The translations under genes were made by a program, and so were the position numbers. A DNA stretch of 64,000 nt from Rhodospirillales bacterium (GTDB lineage Bacteria > Pseudomonadota > Alphaproteobacteria > ATCC43930 > CGMCC-115725): contig CANJCB010000001.1 in the NCBI GenBank assembly GCA_947473305.1, positions 62,001 through 126,000 of the forward strand, read 5' to 3'. Below, one piece after another: positions 1 to 8,229 of this stretch; position 1 is the first letter of the stretch, and every line of letters starts with the position of its first letter. Below the pieces are notes generated by a model, which was given only the letters and a program-made list of their open reading frames with translations, was not told the DNA's origin and searched no databases.

Positions 1-792
1 ACCCAGGACAGCGTCAAGCTGCGCCTGGAGCGGGACCAGCCGCTGAGCTTCCTCGAATTCAACTACATGATCCTGCAGGCCTACGACTTCCTGGAGCTGG
101 CGCGGCGGCGCGACTGCATCCTGCAGATCGGCGGCTCGGACCAATGGGGCAATATCATCAGCGGCGTCGAATTGGGCAGGCGGGTGGACAGCCGGTCGCT
201 CTACGGCATGACCTCGCCGCTGATCGCCACGGCTTCAGGGGCCAAGATGGGCAAGACCGCGCAGGGCGCCGTCTGGCTCAACGAGGACCGGCTTTCGACC
301 TACGACTATTGGCAGTTCTGGCGGAATACCGAGGACGCCGACGTGGGACGTTTCCTGCGGCTCTTCACGGAACTTCCGATCCCGGAGATCGAACGGCTGG
401 AAAAGCTCGAAGGCAGCGGGATCAACGACGCCAAGATCGTGCTTGCCAATGAAGCGACCGCACTCCTCCATGGCCGCGCCGCGGCTGAGGGAGCGGCGGA
501 AACGGCACGGCGGGTCTTCACCGAAGGCAGCATCGGCGGGGATCTGCCGGTCATAGAAACCGCGCGCTCCGCTCTGGAAGCCGGCAAACCGGCGATCCAG
601 CTTTTCCACGAAGCCGGCCTCGCGACCAGCCTCGGGGAAGCGCGCCGCCTTATCCGTGGCGGCGGGGCCAAGATCAACGATCAAGTGTTGAGCGATGAGG
701 CACGTGTGGTGACGCTCGCGGATGTCAACGGCGAGGGCGTGGTGAAACTTTCCGCCGGGAAGAAACGTCACGCTTTGGTAAGAACGGTCTAA
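1..792 (+). CDS. tyrS: Tyrosyl-tRNA synthetase, C-terminal part (5' end outside window)
   Basis: Cytoplasmic enzyme that charges tRNA-Tyr with tyrosine. The frame is open from base 1, so the N-terminal Rossmann half with the HIGH-type motif lies before the window. Visible are the class I stretch [12 protein letters not shown], a KMSKS-type loop written KMGKT (fragment residues 82-86), and an S4-like RNA-binding domain at the end ([16 protein letters not shown]). The fragment is 263 residues, against roughly 400-420 for the whole enzyme. It converges on the dioxygenase beta-subunit gene, with two hairpins in the short gap. The family call is certain; only the start is missing. Confidence 0.97.
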   Translation, partial: TQDSVKLRLERDQPLSFLEFNYMILQAYDFLELARRRDCILQIGGSDQWGNIISGVELGRRVDSRSLYGMTSPLIATASGAKMGKTAQGAVWLNEDRLSTYDYWQFWRNTEDADVGRFLRLFTELPIPEIERLEKLEGSGINDAKIVLANEATALLHGRAAAEGAAETARRVFTEGSIGGDLPVIETARSALEAGKPAIQLFHEAGLATSLGEARRLIRGGGAKINDQVLSDEARVVTLADVNGEGVVKLSAGKKRHALVRTV

Positions 793-805
793 GACCCCTC
801 ACCCT

Positions 806-854
806 CCCATCGTTTCCCGATGGGTCCCACTCTCTCCCGCAATGCGGGAGAGAG
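806..854. terminator. Two adjacent hairpins between convergent genes (REP-like / bidirectional terminator)
   Basis: The first hairpin has a 7-bp stem, CCCATCG (806-812) with CGATGGG (818-824). The second has a perfect 11-bp stem, CTCTCTCCCGC (830-840) with GCGGGAGAGAG (844-854) and a 3-nt loop AAT. They fill the gap between tyrS and the convergent dioxygenase operon. The CTCTCCCGC-AAT-GCGGGAGAG core resembles palindromic repeats that are common in intergenic DNA of high-GC proteobacteria. There is no T-run, so termination is an inference. Confidence 0.6.
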
Positions 855-869
855 GCTATAAGGCAAAGG

Positions 870-1361
870 TCAGAATGGCAGGGTCAGAGCCGGGTAGATC
901 CCATCGCAATCGGTGAGATCGACGCGCTTTTGGATCATGCGGACAGCCCCATCCACCACTCGCAGATGGTGGGTATAGCGGCCGCCGTAGATGCGCCGCT
1001 CGTCGCCCAAGCGGTCCTCCATCATGATGAAGTTGGAGCGCGTGACGAAGTCGGCGGGCGCCAGCCCCTTTTCCAGGATGGTCACATTCGAGACGAGATG
1101 GATCGTCCGCGAATGGGGGATCTGGACATGGATCTTCGGGTGGCGCAGCCGCTTGATCCGCGTCTCCCGGATCTCCTTGTCGTCGAAGAACAGCGAGACG
1201 TGGTCGTAGGGATCCTTCTGATCGGGCTTGGCGGGCACCCAATAGATCCCGTCGTCGGTGAAAAGATCCGACCACTTCTCGAATTCGCGGTCGTCGAGCA
1301 GGCGAACTTCCTCATAGAGAAAGGCTTCGACGGCCCGCAGGTCCGGCGCTTTGAAATCCAT
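870..1361 (-). CDS. Aromatic-ring-hydroxylating dioxygenase, beta (small) subunit
   Basis: Small subunit (163 aa, close to the usual 160-185) of a Rieske non-haem iron oxygenase, a structural partner of the alpha subunit. The SnoaL/NTF2-like cone fold is suggested by the family pattern: an N-terminal helix with VEAFLYEEVRLLDDREFEKW, then YWVP and a SRTIHLVSNV strand region. It starts 14 nt after the alpha-subunit stop, with AGGAG overlapping that TAG stop, so it is probably translated as the last gene of the operon. The substrate cannot be read from the sequence. No ferredoxin or reductase gene follows. Confidence 0.9.
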   Translation of the reverse strand: MDFKAPDLRAVEAFLYEEVRLLDDREFEKWSDLFTDDGIYWVPAKPDQKDPYDHVSLFFDDKEIRETRIKRLRHPKIHVQIPHSRTIHLVSNVTILEKGLAPADFVTRSNFIMMEDRLGDERRIYGGRYTHHLRVVDGAVRMIQKRVDLTDCDGIYPALTLPF

Positions 1362-1375
1362 CTTGAGCCGAACTC

Positions 1376-2659
1376 CTAGCGAACGTTCATCAGGGAGAGC
1401 CAGACTTTGTGCTGGTTGCGCTGCCCGATCTCGCTGGCGCGATCGCCGTGCATGACGCCGTTATTGTCCGTCACATCGCTGCGATGGCCGCGAGCGATAA
1501 GGCACCACGGGCTGCCTTCGGCGCTCTGCCCGATCTGGCATCGGCGGAAGGCCTCCAGATCGTCGGTCTGGACGAAAGAGCCGGCCGAATGGGTGATGTT
1601 GAGATATTTCACGATATCGCGGAAGACCTGGGGCGGTGCCCCGACCATCCGTACCGGATAAACCAGCACTTCGGTCAGGTCGGCGGCGATCGGCCGCACG
1701 ATGCGGACCGCGTGCTGGGCGATCAGGATATCGACGCTCGGATAGATCGTCAGGCTGTGACGCTTCTGCTTCAGGATATCGTCGGCCTTTTCCGCCCCGT
1801 GACGAGCGGCCAGCGCCGCGCGGTATTCCTCCCAGACGCCGCCGGTCTGGCTGACGCTGGAGAACATCGAGCCTTCCGAGGTATGGCCGTTCGGAAAGGC
1901 CCAGACGCCGATCTTGGACACGAGCGGCATCCCGTCCTTGTCATAGAAGGGCGCCCGCCCCCCGGTCGAGCCCGGCCGCCGCTTGAATTGCATCCCATCC
2001 TCGTCGACGGTCGAATCATGGGCCGCGTTGGGATGATAGGTATCGGCGAGGTTCTCGAACTGGTGCTTCCAGTTGCCCCGATAGCGGTAGCGATGGACGC
2101 CGCCGGAAAGGTCGATCTTCTCTTCCGGCGAGCAAGCGATCAGCTCGTCGATGCCCATGGTCGCCGGCCCGAGCCATTCGGCAAGGCTTTGCCCGGTCGG
2201 CGAGAAGCTCGCAAAGACGAAGCCCCGGTAGTTGGCGACCCGGGGCAGGCTCGGCATGCCGCGCGCCGGATCGTCGAGATCGACGTCCGCCGGATAGTCC
2301 TCGCGCTGCGGCACGCCCGCGAGCGCCCCGTCGAGCTTGAAGGCCCAGCCATGATAGCAGCAGCGGAAGGTATGGGCATTGCCGCAGGGCTCGTTGACGA
2401 CCTTTGCCCCGCGATGGCCGCAGCGGTTGAACAGCACCTTGATCGACTGATCGCGCTGGCGAACCATCACGATCGGCTGGCCGAAGAGGTCGAGCGACTG
2501 GAAGTCGCCCGGCTCCTTCACTTCGCTCTCGTGGCCGATATAGATCCAGACCCGGCGGAAAATCCGCTCCACTTCCAGATCGAAGATCTTGGGGTCGGTA
2601 TAGACCGACTGGTGGATGGCGTCGTCTCGAACCAGAGAACCGATATCTATACCGTCCAT
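1376..2659 (-). CDS. Rieske [2Fe-2S] ring-hydroxylating dioxygenase, alpha (large) subunit
   Basis: Catalytic subunit (427 aa) that inserts oxygen into an aromatic or similar substrate using electrons from a reductase chain. The Rieske cluster ligands are C80-x-H82 and C100-x2-H103, with the expected 17-residue gap. The mononuclear iron site shows as NLADTYHPNAAH (D206 bridging, H209 and H214 as ligands), with a later acidic stretch around QTDDLEAFRRCQ typical of the family. It lies 18 bp downstream of a binding-protein gene and 14 bp upstream of the beta subunit. The electron-transfer partners are not in the window. Substrate class unknown; family certain. Confidence 0.95.
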   Translation of the reverse strand: MDGIDIGSLVRDDAIHQSVYTDPKIFDLEVERIFRRVWIYIGHESEVKEPGDFQSLDLFGQPIVMVRQRDQSIKVLFNRCGHRGAKVVNEPCGNAHTFRCCYHGWAFKLDGALAGVPQREDYPADVDLDDPARGMPSLPRVANYRGFVFASFSPTGQSLAEWLGPATMGIDELIACSPEEKIDLSGGVHRYRYRGNWKHQFENLADTYHPNAAHDSTVDEDGMQFKRRPGSTGGRAPFYDKDGMPLVSKIGVWAFPNGHTSEGSMFSSVSQTGGVWEEYRAALAARHGAEKADDILKQKRHSLTIYPSVDILIAQHAVRIVRPIAADLTEVLVYPVRMVGAPPQVFRDIVKYLNITHSAGSFVQTDDLEAFRRCQIGQSAEGSPWCLIARGHRSDVTDNNGVMHGDRASEIGQRNQHKVWLSLMNVR

Positions 2660-2677
2660 GATCTCACAATCCTTGTT

Positions 2678-3769
2678 TTAAGAGGCCATCCACTGAGCGT
2701 AACGCTCTTCGAGTTTGGCATAGTTGACGCCCCAGGCGGGGTCGATCCGGACGCCCACCGCCAGGTTCGCCGGATAAGTCGGAAGGTCCTTGGCGACATT
2801 CTCGGGAATGAACTTGAAGGCTTCGGGGTTCGCCGGCCCGTAGGGCAGACGCTGGGCATAGTCCGCCAGCCGCTCCGGCTGGATCGATTGCTTGATATAT
2901 TCCCAGGAGGCCTTGATGTCCGGCGCGCCCTTGGCGACGCCGATGTTGGTGATAAGCATCATGTTGCCTTCCCAGACCAGTTCCACGGGAACGCCCTGCT
3001 TTTGCAGGTCGGTCGCCCGCGCGTTCCAGATCATCATCATGTCGACCTCGCCGTCGCGGAGAAGTTGCTGCGACTGGGTACCTTGCGTCCAGAAGACCTT
3101 GATATGGGGTTTGAGCTCATCGAGCTTCTTGAAAGCCCGGTCAAGGTCGGGCGGATAGAGCTTGTCTTTCGCCACTCCATCGGCCTGCAGCGCCGCGAGA
3201 ACCGAGGTGATGGCATCGCCGGCATTAAAGCTGCGGTTGCCTGGAAATTTCTTCACGTCCCAGAAATCCGCCCAGTTCTTAGGCCCGCCGTTCGGGAACT
3301 TGTCCTTCCGGTAGCAGAGGTTGTTCGAGAGCGTGGTGAAACCAATACCGTTGGCATAGACGGCGCCATCCCAGAGCTTGCTCTTATCGATGATGGTCCA
3401 GTCGATGGGCTCGACCAGCCCTTCCTGCTCGGCTCGGCCCCATTGGGCCTGGTTGAGCGTGGTTATGTCCCATTCGTATTGGCCCGACGTCACCTGGGCT
3501 TTCCACTTGGCGTAGGAAACCGGCGTCACAGGCTTGACCGGGATGCCCGTCGCCTTCGTGAAGGGCTTATAGAAAGCCTCGTTCTCAGCTTCGGTGAGCA
3601 CGCCACCCCAGGTGTTCATCAACACCTGCTTGTTTTGCGCCTGAGCCTCTTTGGCGAGGAGGAATTGATCCGCCAGCGCGGCAGTCATAACGACGCCCGC
3701 GCCCTTCAGGAAAGTCCGTCGTGTCTGCTGCGATTTTGTCCTGGTCATTTTCTTCTTCTCCGCGCTCAT
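2678..3769 (-). CDS. ABC transporter periplasmic substrate-binding protein (PotD-like), Tat-exported, paralogue 2
   Basis: Extracellular solute-binding protein of the polyamine/spermidine-like class. The N-terminus has a twin-arginine signal (TRRTFLKGAG) followed by a hydrophobic Ala-rich segment and an AQA cleavage region. The mature part begins with MNTWGG and includes FYKPFTKATGI and the TQSQQLLRDGEVDMM motif. By eye it is about two-thirds identical to the gene immediately upstream, so the two are tandem duplicates. The first codons lie in one copy of a 32-bp tandem repeat: ATG at 3769 has GGAAG in front of it, and an alternative ATG at 3748 has GGAG about 11 nt upstream. No permease or ATPase gene is adjacent, so it is an orphan binding protein beside a dioxygenase. 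Confidence 0.9.
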   Translation of the reverse strand: MSAEKKKMTRTKSQQTRRTFLKGAGVVMTAALADQFLLAKEAQAQNKQVLMNTWGGVLTEAENEAFYKPFTKATGIPVKPVTPVSYAKWKAQVTSGQYEWDITTLNQAQWGRAEQEGLVEPIDWTIIDKSKLWDGAVYANGIGFTTLSNNLCYRKDKFPNGGPKNWADFWDVKKFPGNRSFNAGDAITSVLAALQADGVAKDKLYPPDLDRAFKKLDELKPHIKVFWTQGTQSQQLLRDGEVDMMMIWNARATDLQKQGVPVELVWEGNMMLITNIGVAKGAPDIKASWEYIKQSIQPERLADYAQRLPYGPANPEAFKFIPENVAKDLPTYPANLAVGVRIDPAWGVNYAKLEERYAQWMAS

Positions 3770-3813
3770 GAGGACTTCCAGTTCTTCTTCTCCGCGCTCA
3801 TGAGGACTTCCAG
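3750..3813. repeat. Perfect 32-bp tandem duplication at a gene junction
   Basis: The 32 bases at 3750-3781 (beginning TTCTTCTTCTCCGCG) recur exactly and immediately at 3782-3813. The upstream copy carries the last codons and stop of the first binding-protein gene; the downstream copy carries the start of the second. Because 32 is not a multiple of 3, the ATG in the first copy (3801) opens only an 11-codon frame that ends at the second copy. The likely origin is slippage or local duplication. Confidence 0.95.
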
Positions 3814-4874
3814 CTGGCGTAGCGTTCTTCGAGCTTGGCGAGATTGTCGGCGCCCCAGATCGGGTCGACGGACACACCGATCTCCAGGTTCTTGGGATAA
3901 GTCGGCAGGTTGCGCGCCGCCGCTTCCGGAATGAACTCATAAGCCTTTGGATTGGCTGGCCCATAATAAAGCCGTTGTGCATAATCCGCCAGCGGTCCGG
4001 GCTGCAAGCAGAATTTCACATATTCCCAGGCGAGCTTGGCATTGGGGGCCTTCTTGGCCACACCGAAGACAGTCACATTGTTGATGGCCTGATCCCAAAC
4101 AAGCTCGATCTTATGCCCTTGGGCGATAAGTTCGCTGGCACGCGCGTTCCAGATCAGCATCATGTCGACCTCGCCATCGCGAAGAAGTTGCTGGGACTGG
4201 GTGCCCTCTCGCCAGAAGACCTTGATATGCGGCTTGATCTCTTCAAGCTTCTTGAAGCCTCGATCCAGGTCCAGCGGGTAAAGCTTGTCCTTGTGGACCC
4301 CATCGGCCATGAGCGCCGCCATGACGGCTTGGACCGCATCCCCGTCATAAAGGCTGCGGGTGCCGGGAAACTTCTTCACATCCCAGAAATCTGCCCAGTT
4401 GCGGGGTCCGCCGTTCGGAAACTTGTCTTTGAGATAGCAGATGTTGCTCGACAGCATTGTGCTCGCGATCCCATTCGCGAAGACCGCTCCCGGCCAGAGC
4501 CAATCCTTGCCGACGATATCCCAGTCGATGGGCTCGACCAGCCCTTCGCGCTCCGCGCGCAGCCATTGGGCCTGATTGATCGAGGTGATGTCCCATTCGT
4601 AATGGCCGCTCGTCACCTGCGCCTTCAACTTGACGTAGGACACCGGGGTCACCGGCACGACCTTGATGCCGGTCGCCTTGGTGAAGGGCTTGTAGAACGC
4701 TTCGTCCTGAGCCTGGGTGAGGCTGCCGCCCCAGGTGTTCACATACAGCGTACGGGTCTGCGCGATCGTCCGATCGGTGATGATCAACGGCCCCGCCACC
4801 GCGGCCCCAGCCACAGCACCTGCCCGTTTCAGAAAACTACGTCGGCTCTGACCCATTCTCGCGGATTGTCCCAT
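3798..4874 (-). CDS. ABC transporter periplasmic substrate-binding protein (PotD-like), Tat-exported, paralogue 1
   Basis: Binding protein of 358 aa, first gene of the dioxygenase operon. The ATG at 4874 was chosen because GGGAGGAA (4878-4885) precedes it at good spacing; an upstream in-frame start has no such site. The N-terminus carries a twin-arginine signal (SRRSFLKRAG) with a hydrophobic core AGAAVAGPLII. The mature body shares with its downstream paralogue the segments FYKPFTKATGI, QVTSG-YEWDIT, KDKFPNGGP and QSQQLLRDGEVDMM. It probably captures a small organic solute for an importer encoded elsewhere, presumably the dioxygenase substrate or a relative (inference from context). Confidence 0.9.
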   Translation of the reverse strand: MGQSARMGQSRRSFLKRAGAVAGAAVAGPLIITDRTIAQTRTLYVNTWGGSLTQAQDEAFYKPFTKATGIKVVPVTPVSYVKLKAQVTSGHYEWDITSINQAQWLRAEREGLVEPIDWDIVGKDWLWPGAVFANGIASTMLSSNICYLKDKFPNGGPRNWADFWDVKKFPGTRSLYDGDAVQAVMAALMADGVHKDKLYPLDLDRGFKKLEEIKPHIKVFWREGTQSQQLLRDGEVDMMLIWNARASELIAQGHKIELVWDQAINNVTVFGVAKKAPNAKLAWEYVKFCLQPGPLADYAQRLYYGPANPKAYEFIPEAAARNLPTYPKNLEIGVSVDPIWGADNLAKLEERYASWKSS

Positions 4875-4967
4875 TTGTTCCTCCCAACGCGGCACTTCGA
4901 CGGCCGTTGTATTCAAAATTAGCCAAGACGCCGGCGCTGCACAAGCCGCGACCCTCTTTGGGATCGG

Positions 4968-7900
4968 CTATTCCTTCGACTCGGGCTCTTCGGACCTCTG
5001 GCGTGGCGCCGTGGGATCGCCGGGACCGAAGAGGAAAAGTCGCCGCAAAACGCCGGGCGCCAGGGCGCTCAAGGGGTTGACGTTAATCTTCGGGTCGGAA
5101 AGATCGCCGGCCATCCGGAAATTCGCGGCGAAGATTCCCTGCCCTTCCCCGCCCAGGAGCAGATTGCCGAGAAGCGGAATGTTCCCGAGGATGCTGTTCA
5201 GCGTATAGGCAGGGACGAGCGTACCGTTCAAATCCAGGCTGCCTTTCGCAAAATCCACGGCGCCGCTGGCATTGATCCCCATCGCCCCGCCGTAGGCCCG
5301 CGCGTCCTTGAAGGAGATGAGACCGTCCTGCAGGGTAAAATCCCCGGTCAATTTCGCGAAGGGGATGCCTCCGCCGTTGAGGAGGTTCGAAACGCCGCCG
5401 AGCGAGGCCAGGGACAGAAGTCGCGCGAAAAGCGGCGCCTTGATGACTCGATAGTCGGTGCCATCCAGACTGCCCGTGAAGCGCCTCCGGTCGCCGGAAT
5501 CGACAGCCTGACCGATGATCGCAAACTCGCCGCCCACCACATTTTCCGAGACGTCGAACAGGCGGAGCGTCGCCCCCAGATCCGTGCTGCCGATGCGGAA
5601 GCTGCGATCCCCGGAGGATTCCCCGAACCGAAGGTTGATCTTGCCATTGCCCGGAAGCGTCGCATCGAAGCGCGCGGCCTGCCAATGAAGCCCGTCGCTG
5701 AACAACTGCGCCGCGACATCGCGGGCCTCCCGCTCGGACCCCAGGATCAGCCTGTCGAGCTGCGCGTCGATAAGCAGCGGATCGGTCGCGGCCGTATTGC
5801 TGTCCTTGCCGATATCCGCCATGAGCGCCGAGATATCGAGGCTTTTCCCCCGGACCTCCGCCCGCCAGCCACCCTCCTTGCGGCGATCGATCACGGCACT
5901 GACATCGGTGGCGCCGAAGGCAAGCTGCTTGACCTCGACATGCTGGGGCGCCTGCTGCGCATCCAGGGCCACGTCGAGTTGGGCGCTGAGATCGCCTGCC
6001 TTGATCGAAACATCCCGAACCCGCGAGACATGATCGTCCGTGACGTCCAACGACATCTTAGCGCTACCCGCGGCGCCGGCTCCCTTGGTCCAGCCGAGCT
6101 GCGGCAGCTGCAGGTTCGCCTCCTTGAGGTCGAGCCCGAGGCTCATCTGCGCCCGCCGGGGCCCTGCGGTGACATAGTTGAGGTCGACGCCGATCGGGCC
6201 CCAAACGAGATTCGGAAGGATGTCGACGCCGAATTTGCGGCGCATCTCTTCATCCATCACGCCTTTAAGCGTGTATCGCTTACCCGCCGGATCTTTCGCA
6301 TTGAAGCTCTGCGTCCAGCTCACCGCGGCCGCGAAACCCGCAAGACGGCTTTGTCCCTCGGCCACCAGCCCCCGGTTGTCGAGCCTCAGGTCGAAAGTCC
6401 CCTCGCTCAGATCGAGACCGAAGAGCATCTTCTCGATCCCGGTTTCGGTTAGTTTGGCGTTCACCTTGAATTCGACATCCGAGGTTTTCAACCAACGCGC
6501 CAGAGGCAGCTTGAACGAAAGCTGTCCGACCGCCTTGCCCACCGTTTTGGCAGGGTCGATGCCGAATTCCCGGGCATAGCCGAGCGGCTTGCTGTCGATC
6601 ACTTCCAAGGCATCGCGCAAGGGGCCATCGATCGAGACCGTGATGGCGCCCTGCTCGTCATGGGTGTCGAGCTGGGTGAGATCGATCAGCCCGGCGGAGA
6701 CTTTGGTCGATTTGAGCGTCCCGATCGTCGGGCGGAGGGTGAAGCGTTTCTGATCGAAGCTCGCGGTGCCCTCGACGCCGCGAACCGGCGGCAGCGGCTT
6801 GAAATAGTCGACCGTTACTCCGCGATAGCTCATCGCCCCGATAAACTCGCGCGCAACCGTATTGACGAGCGCGCCGTCCTTGAGCTCGAGGTCGAGCCCC
6901 ACGCTCACCTTCGTCTCGGTCGCAATGCCATCATGAATATTGTTCGTTACCCATTCGCGCGCATCAACCGCGACGCGCTCGGGCCAGAGACGCGGCAGGT
7001 CGTTGGCGAGCACATTCAGGATAACCACCTGCGCATCGAGCGCCAGCCGCCCGGTCAAGGTTGCCGCGACCTCGCGCAGGCCTTCGACGGCGCCGGTGAT
7101 CTCCGCATGCATCTTGCCCTGATCGAGCGTCACCCGCTCCACCTTGAGGCGTCCTGTCGTCACGTCGTAAGTAGCGCCGATCTGCCCGCCGTCCAGCGCC
7201 AGGCTTCCTCCGACAAGCGCGGAGTGTTGCAGGGACCCAGGGCCGAGCTTCAAATCGGCCCTGGCGCTCTCGATCCGCAAGGCGCCGAGATCGAGGGTGA
7301 GCCCGATTTCCCCGCTGACCGGAACCCGGACCGCGGCCAAGGGAGCCAGCATCGGCGCCGCCGAGGCAAAGCGGGCGGGTTCAAGGTCTCCGATCCCCAG
7401 ATCCAGCCGGAGACGCTTATCCGGCTGGGAAAAATTCAGCCTTCCCGCCAGTTCCGCATTCTCTCCGCCCGCCTCGACAGTCAGGGCTATCGTGCCGGAA
7501 ATACCCGAGGGTTCGCGAACGACCGATACATTCGCACGGCGCGCCCGCCAGGTGAGGCCGAGCGCTTCGTCGGCGAATGCGATCGTCGCCCCCCGGAGCG
7601 AGAGCGTCCTGAGATAGCCGAAAGAACTTCTCGGATTGGGCGGCGCGCTCAGTTCCGCGAGAAGTTGGGTTCCGAAGTCGGGGCCTCCCTCACCCGCATC
7701 GAGGTCGACCCCAAACCGCAGCGTCCCGTCGCTGGCGCGGACAAAGCGAAGATTCGGCTCCTCCAGGACCAGGCGCGTCGGCGCGATCACGCCATTCAGG
7801 GCGGCTCGAAGGCTCAGATCGACAGCGATTTCCGGCAAGGAGAGCCTGGCCTCGCCATTGCTGCCCGAGATCCGCACGCCCCGCGCCACCAGCCCGAGCG

Positions 7901-8123
7901 ATACCTCTTCTCGGTTCAAGGTGAGCAGGGTGTGCTCGATCTGGACGGAGAGCCCGGAATCGGGCTCAACCAGCGCGTCTTCCAGATAGGGCGTCAGGGA
8001 ATCGAGAGAAATCGGGCCGCTGCTCAGGCGCCAGGCCCCAAAGGCGAGCACGATCACCGTGGCGGCGGCCAGCGCCCCCAGCAGCTCCACGAATCCTATC
8101 GCGAGTTTTCGGACGATCCTCAC
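4968..8123 (-). CDS. AsmA/YhdP-like (DUF3971) envelope protein
   Basis: Large protein (1051 aa) with one N-terminal membrane segment (about residues 7-28, GFVELLGALAAATVIVLAFG) and a long beta-rich periplasmic body ending in an AsmA-like C-terminal region (FTLQDGLISFKDARAYGGAMGINASG). The YhdP/AsmA family bridges the inner and outer membranes and is implicated in phospholipid transport; that role here is by family. The start is taken as GTG at 8123, preceded by GGGGAGAGG; longer in-frame starts would run into the promoter region or body of the divergent glnE. There are 106 bp between the divergent starts and a 93-bp gap to the downstream binding-protein operon. Confidence 0.85.
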   Translation of the reverse strand: MRIVRKLAIGFVELLGALAAATVIVLAFGAWRLSSGPISLDSLTPYLEDALVEPDSGLSVQIEHTLLTLNREEVSLGLVARGVRISGSNGEARLSLPEIAVDLSLRAALNGVIAPTRLVLEEPNLRFVRASDGTLRFGVDLDAGEGGPDFGTQLLAELSAPPNPRSSFGYLRTLSLRGATIAFADEALGLTWRARRANVSVVREPSGISGTIALTVEAGGENAELAGRLNFSQPDKRLRLDLGIGDLEPARFASAAPMLAPLAAVRVPVSGEIGLTLDLGALRIESARADLKLGPGSLQHSALVGGSLALDGGQIGATYDVTTGRLKVERVTLDQGKMHAEITGAVEGLREVAATLTGRLALDAQVVILNVLANDLPRLWPERVAVDAREWVTNNIHDGIATETKVSVGLDLELKDGALVNTVAREFIGAMSYRGVTVDYFKPLPPVRGVEGTASFDQKRFTLRPTIGTLKSTKVSAGLIDLTQLDTHDEQGAITVSIDGPLRDALEVIDSKPLGYAREFGIDPAKTVGKAVGQLSFKLPLARWLKTSDVEFKVNAKLTETGIEKMLFGLDLSEGTFDLRLDNRGLVAEGQSRLAGFAAAVSWTQSFNAKDPAGKRYTLKGVMDEEMRRKFGVDILPNLVWGPIGVDLNYVTAGPRRAQMSLGLDLKEANLQLPQLGWTKGAGAAGSAKMSLDVTDDHVSRVRDVSIKAGDLSAQLDVALDAQQAPQHVEVKQLAFGATDVSAVIDRRKEGGWRAEVRGKSLDISALMADIGKDSNTAATDPLLIDAQLDRLILGSEREARDVAAQLFSDGLHWQAARFDATLPGNGKINLRFGESSGDRSFRIGSTDLGATLRLFDVSENVVGGEFAIIGQAVDSGDRRRFTGSLDGTDYRVIKAPLFARLLSLASLGGVSNLLNGGGIPFAKLTGDFTLQDGLISFKDARAYGGAMGINASGAVDFAKGSLDLNGTLVPAYTLNSILGNIPLLGNLLLGGEGQGIFAANFRMAGDLSDPKINVNPLSALAPGVLRRLFLFGPGDPTAPRQRSEEPESKE

Positions 8124-8229
8124 GGACCTCTCCCCAGCCGCCTCAACTCGACGCCGGCCGCCTCGCCGATCTTGACCCATCCATCCCGAGCGCGCAGTCT
8201 GCGCGCCCACGACCGAGACCGCCGGAACG

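Noticed and set aside
3799-3801. ATG overlapping the first binding-protein stop as a start of the second gene
   Set aside because: The frame ends after 11 codons because of the 32-bp duplication.
1409-3934. Long plus-strand open frame (841 codons) opposite the dioxygenase operon
   Set aside because: It is antisense to genes with complete catalytic motifs, and its translation shows no domain; such frames are expected in high-GC DNA.
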